Source: Muscardinus avellanarius (Eukaryota > Chordata > Mammalia > Rodentia > Gliridae). From it: a stretch of DNA of 64,000 bases. Position 1 is the stretch's first letter. Every line of letters begins with the position of its first letter. The position numbers and the translations under genes were made by a program. The stretch is from positions 11,403,211-11,467,210 of the forward strand of contig OY726576.1 of NCBI GenBank assembly GCA_963383645.1, in the 5' to 3' direction. Positions 10,413 through 20,661 of the stretch are shown piece after piece. Below the pieces are notes generated by a model. That model saw nothing but the letters and a program-made list of their open reading frames with translations. It ran no database searches and had not been told where the DNA came from.

Positions 10413-10904
10413 TCAACCTAATTGTGATACTCATAAGACTAGTACATGTATTTATGAATAATATTACTTATGATTGGTTCTGTGAAACGTACACACATTT
10501 AAAGCTGTAGAATGGACATCTTTGGATTCCCCATTGACCTCCATAGCAGTGTGCTCAATATACAACCTAATCTGGGGCAGAGACCAAAGCCTTATTTATT
10601 ACTAACTCATTTAAACATCAAAAGTGTAAATCTGAGATTACACTGAAAGGGCCATGAGGCATACCCTGGTCTAACAGGGAAAAGACATTGATATTTTGGA
10701 CCTGTTACGGCCACGAAGTGGGAAGGCATGACAATCTTTTTTGATGCAGATAGAAAATATTCTGTAACTAAGTTACCTCAAAAAGACTATGATTGGCCTA
10801 GGACTCCTAAGGATAATTTCCAATCAGAAGAGAAGGTAATAAATACATCAGGGATAGCAGAAAGAGGCAAGATACCTAGAAATGAGATAAGGAAAGAAAA
10901 CTGG
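10413..10904. other. Unique sequence, no gene recognised
   Basis: No repeat family or exon recognised. The 122-codon open frame that begins at 10728 continues into the adjacent microsatellite, and its second half is only the translation of AAGG and CAGG units. Confidence 0.5.
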
Positions 10905-10997
10905 AAGGGGGGAAGGAAGGAAGGGAGGGAGGGAGGCAAGAAGGAAGGAAGGAAGGAAGGAAGGAAGGAAGGAAGGAAGGAAGGAAGGAAGGAAGGA

Positions 10998-11088
<91 letters not shown>
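10905..11088 (+). repeat. (AAGG)n-(CAGG)22 compound tetranucleotide array
   Basis: A degenerate GGAA/GGGA lead-in (10905-10940) is followed by 15 exact AAGG units (10941-11000) and then 22 exact CAGG units (11001-11088). The switch occurs at one base with no interruption in either block. On the minus strand the second block reads (CCTG)22. Confidence 0.98.
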
Positions 11089-11862
11089 CTTCTTGAGGAA
11101 GAAAGGCCAGGAGACCTAAGTTAACAAGGCAGAGGAGGAAAGGTACCAGTCTCCAAGGCCTTTCCGAAACAGATATCGAATCTGTGGCTCCAGCCCTTCC
11201 CAATAATGAAACGATAGGGAATCCAGGCCCGGTGCAGCTCCAGCATAACTGTGGACAGATCTCCCCCCATATGTTTACAGAATTCTGAAAGTGCAGAAAT
11301 AGCTGTTGAACACTAAGCAGCTTTTGTAAAATTACCCTAGCTTGGAGATGTTTTCATTCTACCCTGGGGACTTTTTGGTGAAATCTAAATAAGTGGAAAG
11401 GTTCAGCTATTTGGGAGATTTTCTTAATATGTAAGGACATAATATTCTGTAGATTGAATAAAACGCAGGAAAAAATAGAGGTATTTTCACATTCACATAA
11501 ATCAAAATGGCTGAATGTTTCAAAACAAACAAAAAAGTGCCCAAGGCTGAAACCAATTATGGAAATTCTTAGCCAAAAGGGATAATTTATTAGATCATTT
11601 ATCACAAAGAACACAACAAGCAAATGAAAACTGGTGTCTGTGACCTCAGTTACCACAGACGGATGGGGTGATGTTTTCTATTTATGAGAAGGATCACAAT
11701 AAGATTTGCAGAGGGCCCGTGGAAGAAGGGCCAGGTCAGGGTCCCCAGAAGCTTTCTCCTCAGCACCCCGGGTCACTCTGATTTAGGGGACAGCTGTCTA
11801 TACAGCTGACAACTGGGGTGACTTTTCTTTCTTATGTGATATTATTCACTGGGTCTTCAAGG
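11089..11862. other. Unique sequence, no gene recognised
   Basis: No recognisable gene or repeat. A 100-codon minus-strand open frame (11354-11656) shows no domain that I know. Confidence 0.5.
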
Positions 11863-11864
11863 AT

Positions 11865-12290
11865 TCTTTTAATTTTTATTGGTGCATTATAGTCTCACAT
11901 CATAGGGCAGATCATATTGACAATGGTATGTGTTCACACAGTACTTGGCGACCCCCACTCTCATTTCCCTCCCTCCCAATACCTAGTGTGCAGGCTGACG
12001 TTGGTATATTCACACATATGCACATTGTCGCAGGTAGTATTTCCGTGAATGGGCCTCAGTCTTCCTCCTCCCTCCCCTTCCTCTCTGGCTCCACTGAGGT
12101 TTCCCCTCCATTATCTGGAGTCCCTCTGGCATCCCTAATACTCCCTACCTCAAGCATATTAGAGAAAACATATGTCCCTTCTCTTTCTGTAACTGGCTGA
12201 TCTCAATATAATGCTCTCCAGGCCTTTCCATCTTCTTATGAATGATATAATTTTGTTCTTCTTTATTGTTGAGTAGAATTCCATTGGATT
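11865..12290 (-). mobile_element. LINE-1 3' end, old, antisense
   Basis: Begins with T-rich sequence and ATTGGTGCATTATAG, the antisense of a squirrel-clade LINE-1 3' end. It continues through pyrimidine-rich 3'-UTR sequence to TGAGTAGAATTCCATTG. This corresponds to the antisense of the end of ORF2 (compare TGAGTAAAACTCCATTG at 48652). The copy is 5'-truncated and interrupted on its right by a SINE. Confidence 0.65.
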
Positions 12291-12299
12291 AAGGATTAA

Positions 12300-12506
12300 T
12301 TTTTTTATGGTACTGAGGATTGAACCCAAGGGCATTCTACCGCCAAGCTACACCCCCAGTCCTATTTTCAATTTTTTATTTTTGAAACAGGGTCTCACTA
12401 AGTTGTGGAGAGCCTCACTAAGCAGCAGAGGCTGTCTGCAAATTGAGATCCTCCTGTCTCAGCCTCCCGAATACTGAGATTACAAGTGTGCACCACCACG
12501 CCCTGC
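12300..12506 (-). mobile_element. B1-dID SINE, classic type
   Basis: Antisense copy from TTTTTTTATGGTACTGAGGA to CACCACGCCCTGC. The flanks TAAGGATTAATTTTTT and TAAGGATTCATTTTTT (near 12290 and 12507) look like a target-site duplication in the LINE-1 remnant on the left. Confidence 0.92.
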
Positions 12507-12679
12507 TAAGGATTCATTTTTTAATTGACCAATTCACAGAAGCACAAGGAAAACAAACTTTCTCACCTGCCTAATTCCCATTAATCTTCCAGATAGCAGA
12601 TCTAACAGCAGTTTCTCAATAAAAACCAAGCTAAGAAGTAGGCCTTCCAGCCACCAATTGGTTTCCTTGGACTGGAATC

Positions 12680-12752
12680 CAGAAGGGCAGGAATAAGGCC
12701 TTTTATGCTCCTGGTGCTTAACATAGTGCCTAGATCTTAGCAGATGCTCCAT
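12680..12752 (+). mobile_element. L2-like LINE 3' fragment
   Basis: AGGGCAGGAATAAGGCC, then TGCTTAACATAGTGCCTAG and GCAGATGCTCCATA, match the order of the L2 3' end (GCCTGGCACATAGTAGGTGCTCAATA type). Only about 70 bases are identifiable. Confidence 0.5.
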
Positions 12753-12958
12753 ATTTTTTTTTTTTTTAAACTGGGGATTGAACCCAGAGGCATTCTACTT
12801 CTGAGTGACACTCCACGTCCTTTGGCTTTTTTTATTTTTTATTTTGAAACAAGGTCTCACCATATTGTTGAGAGTCTTGCTAAATTGCTGAGGCTGGCTG
12901 CTAATCCGTGATCCTCCAATGTCAGCCTTCTAGGTACTGGGATTACAGGTATGTGCCT
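12753..12958 (-). mobile_element. B1-dID SINE, classic type, diverged
   Basis: Poly-T (12755-12768) is followed by AAACTGGGGATTGAACCCAG, and then by the antisense left arm to TGGGATTACAGGTATGTGCC. The last ~15 bases of the B1 head are missing or changed. Confidence 0.88.
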
Positions 12959-14189
12959 GTGGTTAAAATAGAAACTCTGATGTTTCATAGAAACATGGAA
13001 AAAAAAACATGTCCCTTCCAGAGATTTCTCTGGTCCAGAGAGATAGATACGCAGGTGCATCAGATAATGCTTCGTAACTAATTACATCCAGCGTCTGATA
13101 AGGAAAGGACTCTGTCAACATGACGCCCTTGAACACTGTTTTGCAATTCTATTTGATCAGAGAATCATACCCAAAAAAATGTATCTTATTTTATCTTGAC
13201 ATCATTGGCCGATGTCATTTAACTGATGACTGGTGCCCATTTATGGCTATCATGACAGCAAAATGGTTTTGTTGAATAAGAGAGCTCTTATTATTCGTTT
13301 CTATCATTACAGCAAAATGGTTTTGTTGAAGCAAGAGTGCCTTTAATAATTCTTTTTTCCTAATACATGAAAACTCTGCTTCAAAACACCCAGTAGGCAC
13401 TTTAAAATAGATAAACATTGTGGAGTAAATGGGTCATAGAATACTCAGTGTATTGACATAGCACCTTGCCGTGGCTTTGTAATTATGCTGAAAGTCAGGA
13501 TTACTGAGAAGCCAAAGATGTAGAGACTCAACTCACTTCATGACTGAAATACGTGCTTATGTAAGTACAGATGTAGGAGACAGAGTTTATGTCTTTTACC
13601 TCCTTTGTCCTGATTAGCTCTACTTCTAACCCTACTTTGAAAATTCCTTGATAAGATGCGAGGTGTTGAAATGCCCCATTTTAGCTTTCTTGGCAGGGAT
13701 TTGACATACCTGGGCAGGGAAGCCATCCTGGACCACTGACCTGGAGATGAAGGATGAGTTCCTTCTTCAACTCAAAGAGATGGAAACCTGAAGGCCCCAC
13801 TTCAGTTCTTCCTAAATACGGATGATTACTAACTCCTCTGTTCCCTGGATCCATTAATCAGATCTGGCAAATTCATTCATTGCTTGAAACTTCTATGAGT
13901 ATTGCCAAGAGTTCTCTCAGTTATGTCTCTGGGGTCACCTAAAATTATGACCAGGTGTGGGAAGTGACTCTCTGGAAAACTAGTTCAGTGGTTGGGCATT
14001 CCAGGAAATCCCTGGTTTATGCTGTGGCTATTTCGCAGGAAAAAAAGTGCCAACTGTATCATCCAGGCATCTTTTATTTGTGTTTTTCCCTCACCACCTC
14101 ATTGCCTACTGGGCTGTATCTTCTCTTAAACTCATTTGTGTAAGCTTACAAATTCTACTATTTCCAAACATTTAAAACTGTACCTCTCA
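12959..14189. other. Unique sequence with one local duplication
   Basis: No gene recognised across about 1.2 kb. The only structure is the 54-bp tandem duplication at 13247-13354, described separately. Confidence 0.5.
13247..13354. repeat. 54-bp tandem duplication
   Basis: CTATCATGACAGCAAAATGG at 13247 recurs as CTATCATTACAGCAAAATGG at 13301, exactly 54 bases later. Both are followed by TTTTGTTGAA and then by related TTATTATTC/TAATAATTC ends. The two copies have diverged by several substitutions. Confidence 0.9.
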
Positions 14190-14430
14190 GCCGGGGATGG
14201 TAGCACGTGCCTGCAACCTCGGCACTTGGGAGGCTGAGGCAGGAGGGTCACAAGTTCATGGCCAGCCTCAGCAATGCAGCAAAGCTCTCTGCAACTTAGT
14301 GAGATGCTGTTTCAAAGTATAAAATAAGACAGGGCTGAGGATGTAGCTCAGAGGTACAGGGTCCCTGGATTCAATCCCCAGGACCACAAAAACAAACAAA
14401 CAAACAAAAAGAACAAGAACAAAAATGATG
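14190..14430 (+). mobile_element. B1-dID SINE, classic type
   Basis: Starts GCCGGGGATGGTAGCACGTG. The left arm is complete with both repeated segments. The right arm is GGGCTGAGGATGTAGCTCAG ending CAATCCCCAGGACCAC, and the tail is (CAAA)n/(ACAA)n. Confidence 0.92.
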
Positions 14431-14465
14431 ACAACAAAACCTATCTCTTAAAGAATATCATTGCC

Positions 14466-14668
14466 GCTGGGCGTGGTGGCGCATGCTTGTAATCCCTGCG
14501 CTTGGGAGGCAGAGACAGGAGGATGGCGCAGGTTCGAAGCCAGCCTCGCTGGCTTAAGAGACCCTGTTTCCAAGTAAAATATAAAATAGGTCTGGGAGTG
14601 TAGCCCGGAGGTAGAAGGGTTTCCAGGAACTCCAGTACCACCAAAAAACAAAAACCAAACGAAACCAA
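14466..14668 (+). mobile_element. B1-dID SINE, hairpin type
   Basis: The cleanest forward example: GCTGGGCGTGGTGGCGCATG, then GGTTCGAAGCC (an excellent pol III B-box match) overlapping AAGCCAGC-CTC-GCTGGCTT, then linker and GTCTGGGAGTGTAGCCCGG. Flanks AAAGAATATCATTGCC (14450) and AAAGAATACCGTCGCC (14669) look like an imperfect target-site duplication. Confidence 0.93.
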
Positions 14669-14917
14669 AAAAAGAATACCGTCGCCTTTCCCTCATCCTT
14701 CCTCCTCTGCAGCTATTTGTATGTTTTTCTCTGAGCAGAGTCTGACCAGCCTCTGAAGATGCTTGGACAAATACTATTGGATGCTGGTTTATCACATGTG
14801 CAAATATAAGAAATGGAAGCATTCCTTTTGGGAAATTTGGAAAAAGATGTCTTGTTGAGGACTTGACACTTCTCAGAGTGACTGAAAATATTGGACAGAA
14901 CTACGCAGATTTAGGAC

Positions 14918-14919
<2 letters not shown>

Positions 14920-14955
<36 letters not shown>

Positions 14956-15141
14956 ATTATTATTATTTGGTGGTACTGGGGTTCCTGGAAGCCCTTCTAC
15001 CTCCAGGCTACACTCCCAGACCTATTTTATATTTTCGAAACAGGGTCTCTTATGCCAGCGCGGCTGGCTTCGAACCTATGCGATCCTCCTGCCTCCACCT
15101 CCCAAGCGCGGGGACTACAAGCGTGCGCCACCATGCCCAGC
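14920..15141 (-). mobile_element. B1-dID SINE, hairpin type, with (TTA)n tail
   Basis: The antisense tail has become an (ATT)n array (14921-14967). It is followed by GGTGGTACTGGGGTTCCTGG and a left arm with GCCAGC-GCG-GCTGGC. TAGGACAT flanks both sides (14912-14919 and 15142-15149). Confidence 0.94.
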
Positions 15142-15211
15142 TAGGACATATTATTTAAAACACCAGGGAAAGGTTAAGTGATTTATCTTCTCCTAGTGTC
15201 CCAAGGCCACC

Positions 15212-15310
15212 GTGAATCAAAATTACCTAGGCAGTTTGTTTTCAAAATATGTAAAGCCTTGGTCTACTTCTTAAAGGTATTAAGTCAGGCTCTTTTACAG
15301 TAGGACTTCC
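15212..15310 (+). mobile_element. MER5-like hAT fragment
   Basis: GAATCAAAATTACCTAGGCAG, then TTGTTTTCAAAATATG and a later TAAGTCAGGCTC, follow the order of the MER5 interior (CATCAGAATCACCTGG type). No terminal repeats are visible. Assignment is tentative. Confidence 0.4.
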
Positions 15311-16994
15311 AAACATAAGCTTTGAAGTGTGTCCTTTCGCCTCTTCTCAAGATGATTGTCATCCATCTTGGTGAATCATTCACAAGGGGCATTTTTGATC
15401 TATATCAATTTCCCTGATTCATCAGTCAATCTGAAATGGGGAAGCTAAGTGGGTGATCAAAGGGAAGTAGGAAAAAAGGGGTTCATTCCCAGCACTGAGC
15501 TGGTCATAGCTGTAACTTAAACATTACAGACGAAAGATGGGCCCTTGGCCGCCTGTGTGCCATGGGCTTCTTTTAAAATGAGGAAGCTAATACATCCCTT
15601 CTGGGAGTAATAGTTCCCAAAGCATAAGCCAACATACATAGGATTATAAGGAAAATCGATTGTGTTAAGGTGTAATTCTATCTATGGACCCCTGGGGCTC
15701 TGTGAACACCAGATTAAGTATCCACAGATCCAAGGGACAACGTAACCCAACTCTTAGTGGCCTCTTAGATGGGGATGACAGATCAGATTTGGCCAGAAGC
15801 TGCCTGCCGCTGACTGTCTGATTGAGGGTTAGCTTTGGCTGGAGAATCTATGGATACTTCAGGGAGGGGAGTCAGGGAAGAGAACAACAAAGTGTTTAGA
15901 GGTGTCCCACTATCTCTTTCGTCTCTCCCTCTGCACTCCGTTCCACAAGCAAAAATTCTCTTCCATTTTCAAAGTCATATCTTGGTTCCACATCTCCCTT
16001 CAGCAACTGTCCTTTTTTTTTATTTCCTTCTTTTATTTTAATTTTGTTCTTCCAAAATAGCATGTAGGAAAAGTTGCCCTTCTCTTCACACTTAGGTCTT
16101 CTCTCCTATGACCTGCCGCCCGTCACCAGTTCTCCAGGGCTTGCCTTGGCTGGCTTGGCTTTGGCCAGTTGGCAGCCTTGGCCACTGCTGGCCACGCCCG
16201 GTTTACTCTCCTGGCTCAGCCTCCGGGCTCCTCTTGCCTGGCTCTCTCTCTGCTAAGCTGTGCATAGCCCTGTCAGTCTCTCCTCCATGGGCTTCCATGT
16301 CTCCATTATTCCCCAAATGTCTCTCTCCACCACCCTCTGTCCTCACCCCTCTTTCCTGCCCTAACCCCCCTTGCCCGTGTCCGCCTGCTGCCTTATTGAG
16401 ATTCCCAATTCTCATCTCCTGATGTATGCACTGTCTCCCTAACTCCTCCCCCTCTCGTGCGGTCCCCTGACCCCCAAATTGCAGGCTTCTCCCCCTTGGA
16501 GCTGACCCTTCCCTGGGGTTAGATAGCATTTCTTGCCTTCGTTTTCATCTCAAATATCCTCTTGCAAGCTAGTCTTGACTGGATAAGGTGTCTTTCTGGG
16601 TGTCCCCAGAGTACCCTGAGGCTAGGGCAATAGTCTCAAAAGCATCCCATCCATTGTCTCCCATCTGGACTCTGCGCTCCTGCAGGCAATGAGACAGGCG
16701 TAAGGCCTGTATGCCTCCCCTCCCGCCTAAACAGCTCCCTAAAGGAAGAAGAGTTCAAGGACTCATTTAATAAATGAAAACACAAATAAATAATTAAGAT
16801 GCTCATAAACTGTCACCACCGATTATTTTCCTCTCTGAATAGTAAATGCTGTGAAAAATTTTATGCGCTGATCTAAAACAAGAAGGAACATGGTAAAGAT
16901 AGGAGATGGTTAATAATATAGACATGCTCAGACTTTTTAAAAATAATCCATGAATTCTCTATAAGTTTCTTACTACTATTCCAGATTCATTTCA
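15311..16994. other. Unique sequence, no gene recognised
   Basis: About 1.7 kb. The interval 16060-16740 is relatively GC- and pyrimidine-rich, with repeated TTGGC/TGGCC words near 16140-16200. Overlapping open frames on both strands (60-108 codons) have no recognisable domains, no flanking splice sites and strong compositional bias, so I do not call an exon. Confidence 0.5.
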
Positions 16995-16999
16995 CACAA

Positions 17000-17330
17000 C
17001 GGCTCATTTATCCACTCGTCCATTTATTTATTCATTTCGTTCAGCCATTCATTCATTCATTCATTCATTCATTCATTCATTCATCTATTTGTAGTGACTG
17101 CTATGTGCCAATAGGCATGTGTTCAATGATGAACAAAAATCCACAGCTCTATTCTCATGGAACACAGATAGAAATAAGAGAGGTAGACAACACATAAGTA
17201 AATGCTCATGAGTTGTGATAAGTGCATAAAAAGAAAAGGTCCTGAAGTATCTGCGGGGCAAAGATTAAACACTTTATTTCTAGGAAGGCCTCTGAGTCCC
17301 TGGAGAATTGAATTTGCCCTTGTGTGAGCC
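17000..17330 (+). mobile_element. Old mammalian repeat with (ATTC)n head
   Basis: (ATTC)n at 17041-17083 is followed by GTGACTGCTATGTGCCAATAG, GAACAAAAATCCACAGCTC, TCTCATGGAACACAG, GTTGTGATAAGTGCATAAA and GAAGGCCTCTGAG. This series of landmarks belongs to a common ancient mammalian repeat whose family name I cannot fix by eye. Confidence 0.5.
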
Positions 17331-17468
17331 TTAAATATTTCTTTTGTTCCCTTAACTAAAGGGAAATATCCTAAGTACCCAGGAATGCTATAATGGTTAA
17401 ATGCATTCTGTAAGGTCGGGAGGAAATTATTAGCATTTATGCCCCATATATTTCATAATTGTTCTAGA

Positions 17469-17885
17469 CAGGTGGTTCTCAACTTTGACAGCATATTGAA
17501 GTCTCTAGAAACAAAGATTTAAAAAAAAAAAACTAGCAATGTCCATGCCCCACCCTGAGAGAGTCTAATTTATTCATTTTTGGGGTGGAGCCAGGCTATC
17601 ACAGAAACTTTTTGTTTTTGCTGTTGTTTTGATAGTACTGGGAATTGAATCCAAGGACACTCTACCTCCACGCTACACCTACCAGCTCGTTTTATTTTTT
17701 GGTTTTGAAACTGGGTCTCACTAGGTTGCGGAGAGTCTCACTACGTTGAGAAGGCTGTCCTCAAACCTGTGATCTTCTTGTCTCGGCCTCTCAAGTGCTT
17801 GGACTACAGGTGTGCACCACCACACAGAGCATCCGTGATGGTTTTAAAGGTGATTTTAAGGTGCAACTAGGGATGAGAACCATTG
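17469..17885 (+). mobile_element. MER5-like hAT element, split by a SINE
   Basis: The left end CAGGTGGTTCTCAACTTT and right end GGGATGAGAACCATTG form the inverted termini typical of MER5-type non-autonomous hAT transposons. The middle keeps GCCCCACCCTGAGAGAGTCT. A SINE (17610-17826) interrupts the element, and removing it leaves about 200 bases, near the usual MER5A length. Confidence 0.75.
17610..17826 (-). mobile_element. B1-dID SINE, classic type, inside MER5
   Basis: Antisense copy from TTTTTGTTTTTGCTGTTG through GATAGTACTGGGAATTGAAT to GTGTGCACCACCACACAG. It is moderately diverged and lies between the two halves of the MER5-like element, so it is younger than that element. Confidence 0.9.
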
Positions 17886-18234
17886 GCTTAGGCAGTAGCT
17901 CAAAACATAAAAAGTAACTAGCCTAGATCTCCCAAAGTCCAAGGAACAACCTCCTATCCCAAACTCAGCCCCCATTTTGAACAACACCCTGAGTCTCTAT
18001 CCTCCAGTTCTTCGCCCCAAGTACTGATGTCCAGGCTGTGCACCTCCACACGCCTGACTCCTCCTGCAGACACACAGCATGACCTGCTCTCTGTTTAATA
18101 ACGGGGTTCCCCCCGGCTACATTCCCAGCTAGTATTCTTGCCCTTCGTCTCCAAGTTCTTCCCCTTATAAATAATGTATATCCAGGACAGGTTGAAATCT
18201 CAGGTTCTACTGGTAATCTATATAATTACATTAC
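17886..18234. other. Unique sequence, no gene recognised
   Basis: No recognised gene or repeat family. Confidence 0.45.
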
Positions 18235-18840
18235 TCAGCTACCAAGCCTGCTTCTGTAAAAAGACTTAAGAGAGATTTTTTTTTTCCTGAACCAGAAAGG
18301 CAGACTTTGACACGCCCTCCTGGCCTGGCTTAGAAAGGAGCCTTTATCTGCTTGGCAGTACCTCCAAAAAGAACCCCCCACCCCCTTGCAGAGCCTTTGG
18401 TGTTGGCCCAGTAGGTGCGCATCAGGAAATAGATTCTCATCCTCACGGATGGAAGTGGCAATGCCTTCAAAGTAGGCCAAAGAATCTGAAGCTTGTCTAA
18501 CCAGAAATTCTCACCCACTCCCAAAAAATGCATATCCTGCTCGTCCAAAGGACGATAATTAGCACCTGCTTCTACCACGGAACTGCGGGATCTGGCAAGT
18601 TGCTCTCAGAGTTCTTCCGGTCTCTCTTGGCCTCTGCTCTCTAATGAACCACGCTGATCACGTGACACACCTCCTAATCTACTAGAGAGGGTGTTCCAGG
18701 ACTCAGGGTTAGGTGTGACTGTCCCACCAAAACCATTAGAGAATACAGAAGGAAGGATGGAGCTAGAACATAGCCCAGGAGGTAATCCAATTAATTTGAC
18801 AGGCATGGATTCTTCCCCAGAAAGATTATAGCATCGTAGA
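18235..18840 (-). other. Unassigned block with overlapping minus-strand open frames
   Basis: Three minus-strand open frames (18606-18806, 18330-18578, 18235-18480) lie in order and in different frames. A T-run (18277-18285) lies near the low-coordinate end. This could be a decayed retrocopy or an LTR fragment. I do not recognise the protein segments, and I see neither AATAAA next to the T-run nor target-site duplications, so no gene is called. Confidence 0.25.
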
Positions 18841-19056
18841 CTATTGAAGCTCAGACATACCCGAGAAGTTGCCTAACCCAGATATTATAAGTACTTTGGA
18901 ACTCGCTACCTCTGTTTAGAATCTATCAAAAGCCACAGGCCTCCCTTCCAGAAAAATGTGTGTACACATGTGCTTGGTTTGTACATTGCTTCAGGAGACT
19001 GAATCACAAACTTCATGGCTTCCTGTTGAAGAAGTCTGATATAGTCTAACTACACA

Positions 19057-19077
19057 ACACACACACACACACACACA

Positions 19078-19125
<48 letters not shown>
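19057..19125. repeat. (CA)n microsatellite
   Basis: About 69 bases of CA with one missing A-C step (ACACCACA near 19081). Unlike several other CA arrays in this window it is not attached to a SINE end. Confidence 0.97.
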
Positions 19126-19128
<3 letters not shown>

Positions 19129-19879
19129 ATAAATGGAGACTCTGTGGTCCAGAGAAGCATGAGATGCTCAAAAGGATTCCCAGGTCATCAGCAGAAATAC
19201 AAGTTCCAAATTCCTGACTCTAGCCGTCCCATGAAATTTATAGCAGACTACTATTCAAAGGCCTCCCTAGATGACTTGGGACTACCATTTTCTGGGACTA
19301 TCGTCCTTCATCTGAGGATTCCTGTTCTGTCTGAAGTCTGGGTCCTTTGGGGGCAGAGGGGCAACCATATCTCCTTTGACTGGGCAGCCTCTTTCTTAGA
19401 AATAATGACTTAATATACTCAAAATATTTGCAAGCATAAAGTCAAGGATGGGAGAGCCTTCCAGTCTTATCTTCACAGAGCACCACCTGGTGGAGGTTCG
19501 CAGTAAATCCTACCTGAGCAAGGGAAAATGCCATGATGCAGGCAGTAGTCACCCTTTCTTCCGACTTCAATGCCCGGAAAGTCATTTTATCCAGAATCTT
19601 TTTTACATGGACATTCTTTTAAATATCACCAAATAAACCAGATTCAAAGACTAAGTGACTACATGAGAAATCCACACTCTCATTTCCTAGCTCTTTATAC
19701 AAAGTGGATGTTTTTGCTCTCTTCTTTAATACGAGATAAATCAAAAGGCAAGAGTGAAAGGATTTCTTGTACAGAAACCATTTCCAACTACATTTGGCAA
19801 ATAAAAAGGACATCCGGTTAGTGGGGTTTCCTTACAGCCTCATCTCACTATTTGCAGGCAATGCAATTCTGTTTCTATC
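19126..19879. other. Unique sequence, no gene recognised
   Basis: Open frames of 60-89 codons on both strands show no known motif. No repeat recognised. Confidence 0.45.
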
Positions 19880-20075
19880 TCTGCCATCTAGGCTCTATCT
19901 AATCCTGGGTCAATCATTTAATTTTTCTCATCTGTGTCACAGACATATCGGAGGCAACAGCTACGGCACCTTATCGCTGCTGTTATGACTTTGATGCATT
20001 CCTTTTCTTTAAGGAAGACAATACTATTCCTCATCTCTGAAAGCTGTTGTGAGGACCTAACTGTGTAATTTGTTC
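19880..20075 (+). mobile_element. MIR-like SINE, old
   Basis: CCTGGGTCAATCATTTAATTT and CTCATCTGTGTCACAGA, and later CCTCATCTCTGAAAGCTG with TTGTGAGGACCTAA, match the order of the MIR core (GGGCAAGT-TCATCTGTAAAATG-GTTGTGAGGATTAAA type). It is highly diverged. Confidence 0.5.
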
Positions 20076-20419
20076 AGTCTTATGACATTTTTATGATGAG
20101 CTGCACGGCATGGATTTGTGGGAGGAGCTCACGAGACATCTGTAGTGACCCGTACATTTCCCCCAGACACACGCCGTGATGGAGACTTGTTTGAAATGCA
20201 CAGGGCAGGCATCCCGTGTGGTACCAACTTCATACAACATACATAAAATCTTTAAATTATCAAGATGCTACAGAGATTGGTGACTTAGTGACTAGAACAT
20301 AGTCTAACAGATTTCAATATCACAAGTAAAATTGGCATCATATTAATACCTAGAGAAATCAGGTGTTAGTGAGGGAAGGGAACTGAAAGGTGATCATCAA
20401 GTTTACTTGCTTTCTTATT

Positions 20420-20661
20420 TATTGTGTGTGTGTGTGTGTGTGTGTGTGTGAGTGATACTGGGGATGGAACCAGGGGCTTTTCTACCTCTGGGCTATACTC
20501 CCAGTACAAAACTCCTATTTTATACTTAATTTGGAAACAAGGTCTCACTAAGTTGCTGAGAGCCTCACTAAGTAGCTGAGGCTGGCTTCGAACCTGTGTG
20601 ATCCTCCTGTCTCAGCCTCCCAAGCGCTGGGATTACAAGCGTGCATCACCATGCCTGGCAG
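20420..20661 (-). mobile_element. B1-dID SINE, intermediate type, with GT tail
   Basis: The antisense tail is (GT)n (20424-20450). The ID arm (GATACTGGGGATGGAACC) is followed by a left arm that still has both classic segments (CTAAGTTGCTGAGAGCC and CTAAGTAGCTGAGGC) plus the B-box-like GGCTTCGAACC. The linker matches that of the hairpin type. Confidence 0.92.

Noticed and set aside
11001..11088. Orthologue of the human CNBP (DM2) repeat locus
   Set aside because: The motif is the same on one strand, but the flanking array type (AAGG rather than TG/TCTG) and the surrounding sequence give no support for that locus.
10728..11203. Open frames of 122 and 138 codons around the CAGG array
   Set aside because: Half of each is the translation of AAGG/CAGG units, and the flanks have no recognisable protein feature.
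15835..16529. Cluster of overlapping open frames in a GC-richer stretch as a possible exon
   Set aside because: Frames are open on both strands at once, are Pro/Ser/Leu-biased and show no domain. Low stop-codon density from composition explains them.
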